Shown in pieces: positions 8,036 through 16,301 of a stretch of DNA of 64,000 nt. Position 1 is the stretch's first letter. Each line of letters opens with the position of its first letter. The notes beneath the pieces were generated by a model. The model saw only the letters and a program-made list of their open reading frames with translations. It was not told where the DNA came from and made no database searches. The translations under genes and the position numbers were made by a program. Source of the DNA: Rhizobium herbae (GTDB lineage: Bacteria > Pseudomonadota > Alphaproteobacteria > Rhizobiales > Rhizobiaceae); assembly GCF_017873135.1 (NCBI RefSeq), contig NZ_JAGGJV010000008.1:124001-188000 (forward strand), written 5' to 3'.

Positions 8036-8592
8036 GCGGTCAACTCCTTCTTCTGGCGCTGATAGTGGCGGCTCGCTTTCACGCGGTTTCCGCAGACGGT
8101 CATGTCGCACCAGGTGCGGCTGCGGTTGCGGCTGCGGTCGAGAAACAGCCATTGGCAATTAGGGCAGATCTTCAGGCGCTCCGGCTCGCCGAGAGTGGCC
8201 AGCATCAGCGCCGAACGGGCCGTTGCTGCGTCGAGCGGCGTGCAGGCGGATTTGGTCGGGTGGCGGCGGATGACGGTGGAGGCTGCGTCCAGCAGGTCGG
8301 CCAGCCGTTCGGAGGAGGCAAGCCCCAGCACTTCGGCGCGAAAATGCCGGTCGGTGGCTTCCCGGAGATCGAGAAAGGCAGCTCGGTTCTGCGGCGCGAC
8401 AGGTTCGAGCGGACCGAACAGCGCCTGTTCCGCGGAGAATTTCATTGCGGCAGTGGCAAAGTCCCTCATGGCAGCGGGATCGGCATAACGGTCGATCCGG
8501 CGCTCGGCGTCGAAGCGCAGGATCACCGAATTGGCGACATCGAGCGCAAGCGCGCCACCGGAAAAACGATGCGGGGTCCAGGAAAACGTCAT
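8032..8592 (-). CDS. CGNR zinc-finger transcriptional regulator (ABATE domain)
   Basis: A 186-residue protein. The N-terminal two thirds fits the ABATE (putative stress-response ligand-binding) domain, with the family-typical LALDVANSV near the start. The C-terminus is a CGNR zinc finger: Cys143-x2-Cys146 and Cys162-x4-Cys167, the last in CGNRVKASRHYQR, a basic helix proposed to bind DNA. Such proteins are inferred repressors or activators. AGGA lies six bases before the ATG at 8592. The gene is divergent from a LivH-like permease and the 65-base gap holds a perfect palindrome, so auto-regulation and control of the permease are likely (inference). The lipoprotein gene downstream is coupled by an ATGA overlap. 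Confidence 0.88.
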   Translation of the reverse strand: MTFSWTPHRFSGGALALDVANSVILRFDAERRIDRYADPAAMRDFATAAMKFSAEQALFGPLEPVAPQNRAAFLDLREATDRHFRAEVLGLASSERLADLLDAASTVIRRHPTKSACTPLDAATARSALMLATLGEPERLKICPNCQWLFLDRSRNRSRTWCDMTVCGNRVKASRHYQRQKKELTA

Positions 8593-8602
8593 GCCATATC
8601 CT

Positions 8603-8628
8603 AACTGGTAAAACGCATTTTACCAGTT
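8603..8628. promoter_or_regulatory. 26-bp palindromic operator between CGNR regulator and permease genes
   Basis: A perfect inverted repeat, AACTGGTAAAA and TTTTACCAGTT, has 11-bp arms and a 4-base centre. It lies between the divergent starts at 8592 and 8658 and overlaps the candidate promoters of both. This position fits an operator of the adjacent CGNR regulator (inference). Confidence 0.7.
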
Positions 8629-8633
8629 ATAAT
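8604..8633 (+). promoter_or_regulatory. Candidate promoter of the LivH-like gene
   Basis: A perfect -10 hexamer TATAAT lies at 8628-8633, about 25 bases before the start codon. The -35 region at 8605-8610 reads CTGGTA, a weak match, inside the palindrome. The palindrome would therefore cover -35 to -10, a layout suited to repression. Confidence 0.5.
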
Positions 8634-8644
8634 GATTTTGTCAT
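8617..8644 (-). promoter_or_regulatory. Candidate promoter of the CGNR regulator gene
   Basis: Read on the minus strand, ATGACA (8644-8639) and TAAAAT (8622-8617) are separated by 16 bases and would start transcription about 20 bases before the ATG. The -10 lies inside the palindrome. Confidence 0.4.
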
Positions 8645-8657
8645 CAGTGGATGTGTC

Positions 8658-9554
8658 ATGGCCTATTTTCTCCAGCAGCTTGCCAGTGCCCTGCCTATCG
8701 CCGCCCTTTATGCGCTGCTGGCCTTCGGCTATTCCATCGCGTTTTCCGTGACCCGGCGGGCGGACCTCACCTATGGCGCGCTGTTCGGCTTTTCCGGCCA
8801 GATCTTCCTGCTGTTTTCCGATTTTGCCTGGAACCGGCTGTGGCTGGTCCTGCCGGCGGCGCTTGCCGTCGGCGCCATTTCGGCGCTGGTCTATGCGCTC
8901 GGCGCCGGCCTCTTCATCGGCCGCTCGATCATGCGCAGGCTGGTGGCGACCTCGGCCAATACGGTCGTGGTCGCCTCGCTCGGCGTGGCGCTGGTGCTGA
9001 TGGAGCTGTCGCGAATTGCGGCAAAGACCCGCAGCCTCTGGCTGCCGCCCTTCCTCAACACGCCGCTGGTCCTCTGGCCCGATCCGCAATTCCCGGTGAC
9101 GCTGACGGTGATCCAGCTTCTCAATACCGTGGTGATGCTCTCCATGGTCGGGGCAGGGCATGTGTTTCTGGCGCGGTCCGCCTGGGGCCGTTCCTGGCGG
9201 GCGGTATCGGATGATGCGGGAGCCGCGGCGCTCTGCGGCGTCGACGGCAGCCGGGTGTTCGTTGCGGCCTACGGGCTTTCGGCGCTGCTGGCTGCCATCG
9301 CCGGCATTCTCGCCACGTCCTACTACGGCAACATGGATTTTGGTGCAGGCCTGATCTTCGGCGTCAAGGTGTTGTTCATCGCGGCGATCGGCGGCCAGAC
9401 GGCGCCTGTGCTGGCGGCAGTGGGGGCGGCGGCGATGGGCCTGGGCGAAACGCTGTGGAGCGCCTACGGCCCGATGCTCTGGCGGGATTTTGCGATCTTC
9501 TCGTTCCTGGTCCTGCTGCTGGTGCTGACGCGCAAGGAGCAATTCCAGCCGTAA
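8658..9554 (+). CDS. Branched-chain amino acid ABC permease, LivH-like (orphan)
   Basis: A 298-residue membrane protein with about eight hydrophobic helices. ALPIAALYALLAFGYSIAF near the start and ARSAWGRSWRAVSDDAGAAALCGVD in the cytoplasmic loop (the EAA-like R-A-x-x-x-D-x-x-A-A motif contacting the ATPase) identify the LivH permease family. It should work with LivM, two ATPases and a binding protein, but none of these genes is in the window. The ATG at 8658 fits the family start; a start at 8445 would read antisense through the regulator gene and is rejected. Divergence from the CGNR regulator suggests it is the regulated target. The substrate is unknown. Confidence 0.85.
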   Translation: MAYFLQQLASALPIAALYALLAFGYSIAFSVTRRADLTYGALFGFSGQIFLLFSDFAWNRLWLVLPAALAVGAISALVYALGAGLFIGRSIMRRLVATSANTVVVASLGVALVLMELSRIAAKTRSLWLPPFLNTPLVLWPDPQFPVTLTVIQLLNTVVMLSMVGAGHVFLARSAWGRSWRAVSDDAGAAALCGVDGSRVFVAAYGLSALLAAIAGILATSYYGNMDFGAGLIFGVKVLFIAAIGGQTAPVLAAVGAAAMGLGETLWSAYGPMLWRDFAIFSFLVLLLVLTRKEQFQP

Positions 9555-10025
9555 TCAGTCCTTCGACCAGCGATCCCGCGCGCTGTCGTCTTCGTCCTTG
9601 GCGCTGACCCAGCCGCGCTCGATACCGTCGGCGGCGTGTTCCTTCTTCCAGAAAGGCGCCGAGGTTTTCAGGAAATCCATGATGAAATTGGCGCCGTCGA
9701 AAGCTGCCTGCCGGTGCGGCGAGGCGGTGACGACGAGGACGATGTTTTCGCCTGGCAGGATTTTTCCGTAGCGGTGGATGGCCGAGACGGCCTGTAGTCC
9801 GAAGCGGGTGACGGCCTCCTCGCAGATGCGGTTGATTTCCGCCTCCGCCATGCCGGGATAATGCTCGAGTTCAAGGGCGCTCAGCATGCCGGCCTCGTCG
9901 CGGCAGAGGCCGGAGAAGGTAACGACGGCGCCGATATCGTGGCGACCGGCGGACAGGGCTTGCACCTCGGCGGCGAGGTCGAAATCTTCGCGCTGGACGC
10001 GAACGGTGACAGGCACGCCGCCCAC
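9555..10025 (-). CDS. moaE: Molybdopterin synthase catalytic subunit
   Basis: A 156-residue protein that, with MoaD, converts cyclic pyranopterin monophosphate into molybdopterin by adding two sulfurs. The family motifs GAVVTFSGLCRD, HYPGMAEAEI, AIHRYGKILPGE and ASPHRQAAFDGANFIMDFLK are present, followed by FWKKE, which carries the catalytic lysine. Length matches the family. The start is a GTG at 10025; an alternative GTG four codons later also fits. It ends next to the convergent permease gene. moaD lies 4 bases upstream on the same strand, so both subunits are co-expressed. Confidence 0.95.
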   Translation of the reverse strand: MGGVPVTVRVQREDFDLAAEVQALSAGRHDIGAVVTFSGLCRDEAGMLSALELEHYPGMAEAEINRICEEAVTRFGLQAVSAIHRYGKILPGENIVLVVTASPHRQAAFDGANFIMDFLKTSAPFWKKEHAADGIERGWVSAKDEDDSARDRWSKD

Positions 10026-10029
10026 GGCG

Positions 10030-10290
10030 TCAGCCTCCGGTCATTGGCGGGAACAGCGCGATTTCCCGCGCACCGGCAATCGGCTCGTCGTGCTCGACAT
10101 GTTCCTGGTTGATGGCGACGCGGATGACATTCTCATGCTCCAGCGCCGTCTCATATTCCTCGCCGAGCGTCTTCAGATGGGCGAGCAGGTCGCCGGCCGT
10201 GACGATGCCGTCTGGAAGTTCCAGCGTTTCCTCGGCCCTGCCGATCCGCTCGCGCACCCAGGCGAAGTAGACGAGGTTGACGGTCGCCAT
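10030..10290 (-). CDS. moaD: Molybdopterin synthase sulfur-carrier subunit
   Basis: An 86-residue ubiquitin-like protein ending in the required Gly-Gly (PPMTGG), which is activated by MoeB and thiocarboxylated as the sulfur donor for MoaE. The start MATVNLVYFAWVRERIGRAE is typical of alphaproteobacterial MoaD. The ATG at 10290 shares one base with the TGA stop of pgsA, so translation is coupled to pgsA, and moaE follows after 4 bases. The frame is open much further upstream, but that part is a shadow of pgsA. Confidence 0.93.
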   Translation of the reverse strand: MATVNLVYFAWVRERIGRAEETLELPDGIVTAGDLLAHLKTLGEEYETALEHENVIRVAINQEHVEHDEPIAGAREIALFPPMTGG

Positions 10291-10877
10291 CAGTCGACCA
10301 TGTGCTTGAGGCCGGCGCGGAAATAGTCGTAGCCGGTATAGAGCGTGATGGCGGCGGCGACCCAGAGAAGCAGGATGCCCATCTCGGTGGTGTAAGGCAG
10401 AACCTTGTCGCCGGCGGGGCCTGCGAGCAGGAAGGCGATGGCGACCATCTGGATCGTCGTCTTCCACTTGGCGATACGGGTCACCGGCACGCTGACCTTC
10501 AGCGCCGCCAGATATTCGCGCAGGCCGGAAACGAGGATTTCGCGGCACAGGATGATGATCGCAGCCCAGATCGACCAGCCGGCAATCGTGCCGTCGGCGG
10601 CAACGAGCAGCAGGACGGAGGCGACCAGAAGCTTGTCGGCGATCGGATCGAGCATGCGGCCGATATTGGAGGTCTGCTGCCAGATGCGCGCCAGATAGCC
10701 ATCGAAAAAGTCGGTGATCGAGGCGAAGGCAAAAAGCCCCAAGGCCGTCCAGCGGGCAAAGTCCGAACTCTGCAGCCTGCCCTCGATGAAGAAACACAGG
10801 ACGATCAGCGGCACGGCCAGTATGCGGGCATAGGTCAGGAGATTGGGGATGTTGTAGGCGGCAGGCGTCGTGGACAT
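10290..10877 (-). CDS. pgsA: CDP-diacylglycerol-glycerol-3-phosphate 3-phosphatidyltransferase
   Basis: A 195-residue membrane enzyme that makes phosphatidylglycerol phosphate, the first committed step to phosphatidylglycerol and cardiolipin. The CDP-alcohol phosphatidyltransferase signature D56-x2-D59-G60-x2-A63-R64-x8-G73-x3-D77-x3-D81 is complete. The start IPNLLTYARILAVPLIV is also diagnostic, and four or five further hydrophobic helices follow. The ATG is at 10877. The stop overlaps the moaD start by one base. The order uvrC-pgsA-moaD-moaE on one strand suggests an operon, which I recall as common in rhizobia. Confidence 0.96.
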   Translation of the reverse strand: MSTTPAAYNIPNLLTYARILAVPLIVLCFFIEGRLQSSDFARWTALGLFAFASITDFFDGYLARIWQQTSNIGRMLDPIADKLLVASVLLLVAADGTIAGWSIWAAIIILCREILVSGLREYLAALKVSVPVTRIAKWKTTIQMVAIAFLLAGPAGDKVLPYTTEMGILLLWVAAAITLYTGYDYFRAGLKHMVD

Positions 10878-11052
10878 CGATTCGGGTTCTCTGCGGGTTC
10901 GTGGCTACAGATGAAAGACTTTGTGACAGCGGCGTCAACCGGTCATTGAGAGATCGGCCTGAATTATGGCGGAATTCGTCTGAACGCACCGTGAACCGGA
11001 TGAGATGCATCTTCCCCGAAGGGTAAGCTCCTCTTCCACCCTGGTTTACGCT

Positions 11053-13080
11053 CTACTTCGCGCCGTCCTCGTGAAAATGATCGTAGACGATCCGCGCCAC
11101 GGCTTCCGAAATGCCTTCGACCGCGATCAGGTCGTTGATGCCGGCGCGGGACACGGCCTTGGCGGTGCCGAAATGGTGGAGCAGCGCGCGCTTGCGCGTC
11201 GGGCCGATGCCGCCGATCTCGTCCAGCGGATTCTTGACCATCTCCTTCTTGCGCCGCGCCCGGTGCGAGCCGATGGCGAAGCGGTGCGCCTCGTCGCGCA
11301 TGCGCTGGATGAAATAGAGCACAGGATCGCGCGGCGGCAGGGTGAAGCCGTCGCGGCTGCCGCCGGGCGGGAAGAAGCGCTCGCGGCCGGCCTCGCGGTC
11401 GACGCCCTTGGCGACGCCGATGGCGACGACGCAATCCTCGATGTCCAGTTCCTTGAGGATTGCCCGCACAGCCGTCATCTGGCCCTGGCCGCCGTCGATC
11501 AGGATAACGTCTGGCCAGGCCGGAAATGCGCTGTCCTCGTTGGTCTCGATGCTGCGGTCGGGTTTTCCCTCTTCCTTCAGGAGACGGGAGAAGCGACGTG
11601 TCATTACCTCCTTCATCATGCCGAAGTCGTCGCCGGGCGTGATGTCGGTCGATTTGATGTTGAACTTGCGATACTGGCTTTTGACGAAGCCTTCCGGCCC
11701 GGCCACCACCATGCCGCCGACGGCATTGGTACCCATGATATGGGAGTTGTCGTAGATCTCGATGCGGCGCGGCGTGCGCTCCAGCTTGAATGTGGTGGCA
11801 AGCCCTTCCAGCAGGCGTGACTGCGAGGCGGTATCGGCCAGCTTGCGGCCATGCGCCTCGCGGGCATTGGCGACGGCGTGTTCGACCAGATCCTTCTTCT
11901 CGCCGCGCTGGGGAACGAGGATCGCGACCTTGTAGCCCGATTTCTCGCTGAGCGCTTCGCCGAGCAGGTCCTGTTCCTCGACCGTTTCGCACAGCAGGAT
12001 CTGTCGCGGACAGGGCTTGTCGTCGTAGAACTGGGCAAGGAAGGCACTGAGCACTTCGGCCGGCGTCAACGTCGGATCGGCCTTGGGGAAATAGGCTCGG
12101 TTGCCCCAGTTCTGGCCGGTGCGGAAGAAGAACACCTGGATGCAGGAGACGCCGCCTTCGTGGTGGATGGCGAAGACATCGGCTTCCTCGACTCCGGACG
12201 GGTTGATGCCCTGATGGCTCTGGACATGCGACAGCGCCGCCAGCCGGTCGCGGTAGAGGGCTGCCCGCTCGAAATCGAGATTTTCCGAGGCCTCGCTCAT
12301 CGCCGCCGCGATCGTCGCCTTGACCGCCTGGCTCTTGCCGGAGAGAAAATCCTTCGCTTCGGTGACCAGTTCCGCATAGTCGGCGTCGCTGACTTCATGG
12401 GTGCAGGGGGCGGCGCAACGCTTGATCTGGTGCAGCAGGCAGGGGCGGGTGCGGCTTTCGAAGACGCTGTCGGTGCAGGTGCGCAGGAGAAAGGCGCGTT
12501 GCAGCGAATTGATCGTGCGGCCGACGGCGCCGGCCGAGGCGAAGGGGCCGAAAAAATCGCCCTTGCGGCTGCGTGCGCCGCGATGCTTGTAAAGCGCCGG
12601 GGCTCTCGAGTCGCCCGTCACCAGAATATAGGGAAAGGACTTGTCGTCGCGCAGCAGAACGTTAAAGCGCGGCCGTAAGCGCTTGATGAGATTCGCTTCG
12701 AGCAGCAGCGCCTCGATCTCGGTGCGCGTCGTCACGAATTCCATATTGGCGGTTTCGCGCACCATCTTGGCGATGCGGTTGGAATGGCCGCGTCCCTGCG
12801 CATAATTGCTGACGCGCTTCTTCAGGCTGCGCGCCTTGCCGACATAGAGAACGTCGCCCGCCTCGTTGAACATGCGGTAGACGCCCGGGCTGTTGGGCAG
12901 AAGCTTGACGAAAGCCTGGATCAGCTCCGCGCCGCGCAATCCATCGGGAATGGCGCTGGTCTCGGCCCAGTCCAGAATAGGCGCGGGGGCGCCGTTATCC
13001 GGGACCTCGATCAGGTCCTCGTCGTCGCTGGCATTTTCGTCATAGAGAATGCCGCCGTCTGTCGGCACGCGCCCGCTCAT
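11053..13080 (-). CDS. uvrC: Excinuclease ABC subunit C
   Basis: A 675-residue nuclease of nucleotide excision repair that makes the 3' and 5' incisions with UvrB. After a 55-residue acidic N-terminal extension comes the GIY-YIG domain ([28 protein letters not shown] is split here: key residues are GVYRM and the K-A-R after YVG). Then come a cysteine cluster ([15 protein letters not shown]), a UVR motif, an RNase H-like domain with [20 protein letters not shown] and [10 protein letters not shown], and C-terminal helix-hairpin-helix motifs ([17 protein letters not shown]). The ATG at 13080 overlaps the TGA of the upstream SDR gene by four bases, so translation is coupled. The extra N-terminal residues explain the length above the usual 600-620. 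Confidence 0.97.
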   Translation of the reverse strand: MSGRVPTDGGILYDENASDDEDLIEVPDNGAPAPILDWAETSAIPDGLRGAELIQAFVKLLPNSPGVYRMFNEAGDVLYVGKARSLKKRVSNYAQGRGHSNRIAKMVRETANMEFVTTRTEIEALLLEANLIKRLRPRFNVLLRDDKSFPYILVTGDSRAPALYKHRGARSRKGDFFGPFASAGAVGRTINSLQRAFLLRTCTDSVFESRTRPCLLHQIKRCAAPCTHEVSDADYAELVTEAKDFLSGKSQAVKATIAAAMSEASENLDFERAALYRDRLAALSHVQSHQGINPSGVEEADVFAIHHEGGVSCIQVFFFRTGQNWGNRAYFPKADPTLTPAEVLSAFLAQFYDDKPCPRQILLCETVEEQDLLGEALSEKSGYKVAILVPQRGEKKDLVEHAVANAREAHGRKLADTASQSRLLEGLATTFKLERTPRRIEIYDNSHIMGTNAVGGMVVAGPEGFVKSQYRKFNIKSTDITPGDDFGMMKEVMTRRFSRLLKEEGKPDRSIETNEDSAFPAWPDVILIDGGQGQMTAVRAILKELDIEDCVVAIGVAKGVDREAGRERFFPPGGSRDGFTLPPRDPVLYFIQRMRDEAHRFAIGSHRARRKKEMVKNPLDEIGGIGPTRKRALLHHFGTAKAVSRAGINDLIAVEGISEAVARIVYDHFHEDGAK

Positions 13081-13883
13081 TCCACAATCTCCAAAATATC
13101 CGGCGTCTGCCAGGCCAGATGCTGGCCGCCGTCGAGCGCGATCATCTGCCCGGTGATCGACGGCGTGTCGAACAGAAACCGGATCGTCCGGCCGAACTCG
13201 TCGAGCCGCGGGCCTTGTTTCAGGATCACTGCCTCGACCTGCGCGTCGAAATCGGCCTTGTTCTGCCGTTCGTTCGGCAGGGCCGGGCCGGGGCCGATGC
13301 CGTTGACGCGGATTTCCGGCGCCAAGGCCTGGGCCATCGTCCCGGTCGCCGTCAGCAGCGCCGACTTCGACAACATATAGGAATAAAATCGGGGGTTTGG
13401 AGCCCAGACGCGCTGGTCGATGATGTTGACGACCAGGCCCGCGTTTTCCTTTGGCAATTGCGCTGCGAAATCGCGGGCAAGCAGAGACGGGGCCTTGACG
13501 TGTAGGGCGAAATGCCGGTCCCAGATGGCCTCGTCGAAGTCTTCGAGGCTGTCCTTCTTGAAGAGCGAGGCATTGTTGACCAGCAGGCCGATCGGCCCCA
13601 AAGCCGCAACGGCCTGTTCCATCACTGTCAGGACGGAAGCCGTGTCGGCGAGATCAGCCATGATCGCCGAAGCCTTGCCGCCTTGCGAGCGGAGGTTGGC
13701 GGCAAGCGCTTCAGCCTCCGGCAGGGAGGTGTTTGCGTGGATGGCCACGGCGAAGCCATGGGCGGCCAGATCCTCGACGATCGCCTTGCCGATGCGCTTG
13801 GCGCCGCCGGTCACCAGCGCTGTTTTCAAAGGCTGCCTCAAATGTGTCCCCGCCGTGCGATTCGAAATGTCTGCATCCGGCAA
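13077..13883 (-). CDS. Short-chain dehydrogenase/reductase, FolM-like
   Basis: A Rossmann-fold oxidoreductase of up to 268 residues. The cofactor motif is [19 protein letters not shown], the NNAS motif is LLVNNASLF, and [10 protein letters not shown] holds the catalytic Tyr-x3-Lys. The TGGAKRIG form and basic residue suggest NADPH, as in pteridine reductase-like FolM proteins; the substrate is not proven. No ATG precedes the cofactor motif. TTG at 13883 is the first possible start, but TTG at 13841 follows GGGGA by six bases and looks better, giving 254 residues. The stop overlaps the uvrC start by four bases, so the SDR is the first gene of the uvrC-pgsA-moaDE set. Confidence 0.88.
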   Translation of the reverse strand: MPDADISNRTAGTHLRQPLKTALVTGGAKRIGKAIVEDLAAHGFAVAIHANTSLPEAEALAANLRSQGGKASAIMADLADTASVLTVMEQAVAALGPIGLLVNNASLFKKDSLEDFDEAIWDRHFALHVKAPSLLARDFAAQLPKENAGLVVNIIDQRVWAPNPRFYSYMLSKSALLTATGTMAQALAPEIRVNGIGPGPALPNERQNKADFDAQVEAVILKQGPRLDEFGRTIRFLFDTPSITGQMIALDGGQHLAWQTPDILEIVE

Positions 13884-14209
13884 GGATATAGGAGCCGGGC
13901 AGACAATGCGAAACGGGCTCCACGAATTCGTTTCGGAAAATTTAACGGAAAACGCCTAAATTGAATTGATTTCGACGTTTACAGTATAGATTTCGTTATT
14001 CTTTATTTGTGGTTAATAATTACCCTGTGGCTACAGAGCAACATCGAAATTCAGCCATCCTCCCGCCACTAAAATTTCACAATTTGGCTCTTGAGAATCC
14101 GCATTTGACGACCAAATTCTCCTCAACCGGGCGGGGTTAATTGCAATTTGTCCGATGTATCAGTTTAGGACCGCGAGGGTCCGGAGCATCGGTTCGAAAG
14201 GAGACTTTA
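13884..14209. other. AT-rich intergenic region upstream of the outer-membrane protein gene
   Basis: These 326 bases separate divergent genes. No open frame here looks like a protein. TTGAAT at 13961-13966 and TATAGA at 13985-13990, 18 bases apart, are the best -35/-10 pair for the outer-membrane protein gene, which would give a long 5' leader of over 200 bases. AAAGGAG at 14197-14203 is its ribosome-binding site. Confidence 0.4.
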
Positions 14210-14851
14210 ATGCGTACTCTCATCACCACTCTCATGGCATCTGCCGTATCCCTCATCGCCTTCTCCGCCGTTCAGGCCGCTGACGCGATCGACGAAGTTC
14301 CGGCGGCTCCGGCTGCCGAGTACAGCGAGCCGGCGATCAAGAACTGGTCGGGCGCCTATGTCGGCGGCACGGCCAACTGGGCACATGGCCAGTATGACGC
14401 AACCGGCGGCCGTGGAGCTGCAGGTTTCGGCGGCGGTCTCTATGGCGGCTACAACATGCAGAGCGGCAACATCGTCTACGGTGCTGAAGCCGATATCAAC
14501 TACGGCGACAACGACACCAGGAATTCGGCACGCAAGATGGAGCAGGGCGTCAATGGCTCGGTCCGCGGCCGCGTCGGTTATGATCTGAACCCGGTTCTCG
14601 TCTACGGTACGGCGGGTGTTGCCGCGTCCAACGTCAAGGCAACCGCCAATGGCGGTGGCTCGGACAAGAACACGCTGCTCGGCTGGACGGCCGGTGCTGG
14701 TGCCGAAGCCTTCGTGACCGACAACGTCACGGCCCGCGTCGAATACCGCTACACCGATTACGGTTCGAAGGACTTCAGCCTGCCGGGCGGCAAGGTTTCG
14801 TCGGGCTACGACGAACACAGCGTCCGCGTCGGTATGGGCGTCAAGTTCTGA
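14210..14851 (+). CDS. Outer-membrane beta-barrel protein (Omp25/31-like)
   Basis: A 213-residue protein with a signal peptide (MRTLITTLMASAVSLIAF ending AVQAAD) and an 8-stranded-barrel pattern. The motifs NWSGAYVGG near the start of the mature part, GYNMQSGNIVYGAEADINYG, GSVRGRVGYDLNPVLVYGTAG, ARVEYRYTDYGS and the terminal aromatic VGMGVKF are typical of the small porin-like proteins of Rhizobiales. It is probably abundant in the outer membrane and adds structural stability. The start at 14210 follows AAAGGAG; it is a single gene with its own terminator. The long leader may be a target for small-RNA control, as is common for omp genes (inference). Confidence 0.93.
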   Translation: MRTLITTLMASAVSLIAFSAVQAADAIDEVPAAPAAEYSEPAIKNWSGAYVGGTANWAHGQYDATGGRGAAGFGGGLYGGYNMQSGNIVYGAEADINYGDNDTRNSARKMEQGVNGSVRGRVGYDLNPVLVYGTAGVAASNVKATANGGGSDKNTLLGWTAGAGAEAFVTDNVTARVEYRYTDYGSKDFSLPGGKVSSGYDEHSVRVGMGVKF

Positions 14852-14878
14852 TCGATCGGAACATCGTGAATGAACAGG

Positions 14879-14900
14879 AAGGCCGGAGCGATCCGGCCTT
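14879..14900 (+). terminator. Terminator after the outer-membrane protein gene
   Basis: A perfect 9-bp stem AAGGCCGGA/TCCGGCCTT with a GCGA tetraloop, followed by a loose T-rich stretch (CTTGCATTTT). Confidence 0.8.
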
Positions 14901-14932
14901 CTTGCATTTTACAACCCACCGTCGTCAGCGGC

Positions 14933-15523
14933 TCAGATTTTGAACTGCGCATAATCGGGGAAGAATTTCTCGAATTTCTGCGGCCAGTTCTTCAGCTTCG
15001 GGCGGCCCTTCTGCCATTCACCGGAGAAGCGCAGCTCGATGTAGCGCAGCATCGCGGCAAGTGCGAAATGGCCGGCATGCAGCTTGGCGCCGGTCTTCGG
15101 CATGTTGGCGTTGAGGTAATCGAGACCGCGCACGACCTTTTCCCATTGCCTGTCGATCCACGGCTGGTGGATCTTTTCCGGCGGGTGGAAGCGCTTTTCG
15201 TAGACGATGGCGAGCAGGCTGTCGCAGATGCCGTCGCAAAGCGCTTCCAGCATTTCCACCTCGGTCCGCTTTTCCGCATTGCGCGGATAGAGCTTGCCCT
15301 TCGTCTCGCGGTCGATGAAATGCATGATTGCCCGGCTGTCGTAGATCGCCTTTCCAGCAGGCGTAATCAGCGTCGGAATCTTGCCGAGCGGATTGTTGCC
15401 GATCAGTTCGGGCGGATTGGCGTTGGTGTCTGTCAGCACGCTTTCGGCCGCAATCCCGGCATAGTGCGCACCCATGCGCACCTTGTTGGAATAGGGGGAG
15501 GCGGGGGAATAGAGAATTTTCAT
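14933..15523 (-). CDS. Glutathione S-transferase family protein
   Basis: A 196-residue cytoplasmic protein. Residues 1-75 form a thioredoxin-like domain with KILYSPASPYSNKVRMGAHY, where Ser or Cys would activate glutathione, and PLGKIPTLITPAGKAIYDSRAI, the glutathione-contacting cis-proline and SRAI helix. Residues 85-196 are the all-helical C-terminal domain, including a HAGHFALAAMLRY helix that normally carries an Asp N-capping box; here it is H-F in that place. The ATG at 15523 begins exactly at strand 1; a start at 15586 lies outside the fold. Substrate unknown. Confidence 0.9.
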   Translation of the reverse strand: MKILYSPASPYSNKVRMGAHYAGIAAESVLTDTNANPPELIGNNPLGKIPTLITPAGKAIYDSRAIMHFIDRETKGKLYPRNAEKRTEVEMLEALCDGICDSLLAIVYEKRFHPPEKIHQPWIDRQWEKVVRGLDYLNANMPKTGAKLHAGHFALAAMLRYIELRFSGEWQKGRPKLKNWPQKFEKFFPDYAQFKI

Positions 15524-15546
15524 GCGAGGTTTCTTTCTTCTGGTGG

Positions 15547-16293
15547 TCAGGGTGTGGCCGGCAGGCTGAGGCTTTTCACCGTGCAACCGGCGCGATCGAT
15601 CTCGCCGCAGGCGCGGAAGCTCAAGTCCTTGTTGAAGCAGATGCGGACTTCATCGACGCGTCCGGCCGCGCAGCTGACGGCCATGGCATTTGTCCGCAGG
15701 CCGGGATTGGCGGTGGTGAGCGCAGTTTCGATCTCCGCGGCGCTCGTCCGCCGAGGCGATGCCACCGATTGCAGCGCCGGCGGTATCGTCACCTTTTCCC
15801 GGGCAGCGCGCAGGACGGCAAAATAGTCTCTCTGGCCGAGCCCCGAACACGAACCGTGCTTGCGCCATTCATGGCCGATCAGGCCCATGGAGGGCATGAT
15901 GTCGAACAGGGTCCGCCCCAGCGCGTCCGGCACCCGGTCGGGGTCGCGCGTCCGGCAGAATTCCGGATAGCCCTGTTCGTTCTGCGGCCAGAGGCCGTGG
16001 ACGATGAAACCATGGCTATTGTCCGGGTCGCATTGTTCGGTGCGGCCGGACGGATCGTTCTCGATGCACCAGCTCGGCGACCAGGAGAGCGAAAGCACGT
16101 AGAAATCGAAACCGCTGCCGAGAGGAACCGGTTGCGCGCCGGATGGCGTTTTGACGGGATTGCCGGCGATCGGTGTCGTCGTCATCGAGGTGTTGGCGTT
16201 CTGCGGGGCCTTCCGCGCGTCACTTTCGCCATCGCAGGCGGCGAGCAGCAGCGCACCAAGCAGGAGCAGGACAATGCGGCGGAAACCGGACAT
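15547..16293 (-). CDS. Ribonuclease T2 family protein, exported
   Basis: A 248-residue protein with a signal sequence and a lipobox-like LLAAC, so it may be a lipoprotein or periplasmic. Both catalytic sites of the T2 family are present: CAS1 in SHGFIVHGLWPQ and CAS2 in GHEWRKHGSCSG, with the general acid/base histidines. Members cleave single-stranded RNA through 2',3'-cyclic phosphates and scavenge nucleotides. The ATG at 16293 follows GAAAGG; a GTG at 16320 would overlap the upstream gene. The upstream secreted-protein gene ends 8 bases earlier, so the two are probably co-translated. Confidence 0.9.
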   Translation of the reverse strand: MSGFRRIVLLLLGALLLAACDGESDARKAPQNANTSMTTTPIAGNPVKTPSGAQPVPLGSGFDFYVLSLSWSPSWCIENDPSGRTEQCDPDNSHGFIVHGLWPQNEQGYPEFCRTRDPDRVPDALGRTLFDIMPSMGLIGHEWRKHGSCSGLGQRDYFAVLRAAREKVTIPPALQSVASPRRTSAAEIETALTTANPGLRTNAMAVSCAAGRVDEVRICFNKDLSFRACGEIDRAGCTVKSLSLPATP

Positions 16294-16301
16294 CACGCCT
16301 T

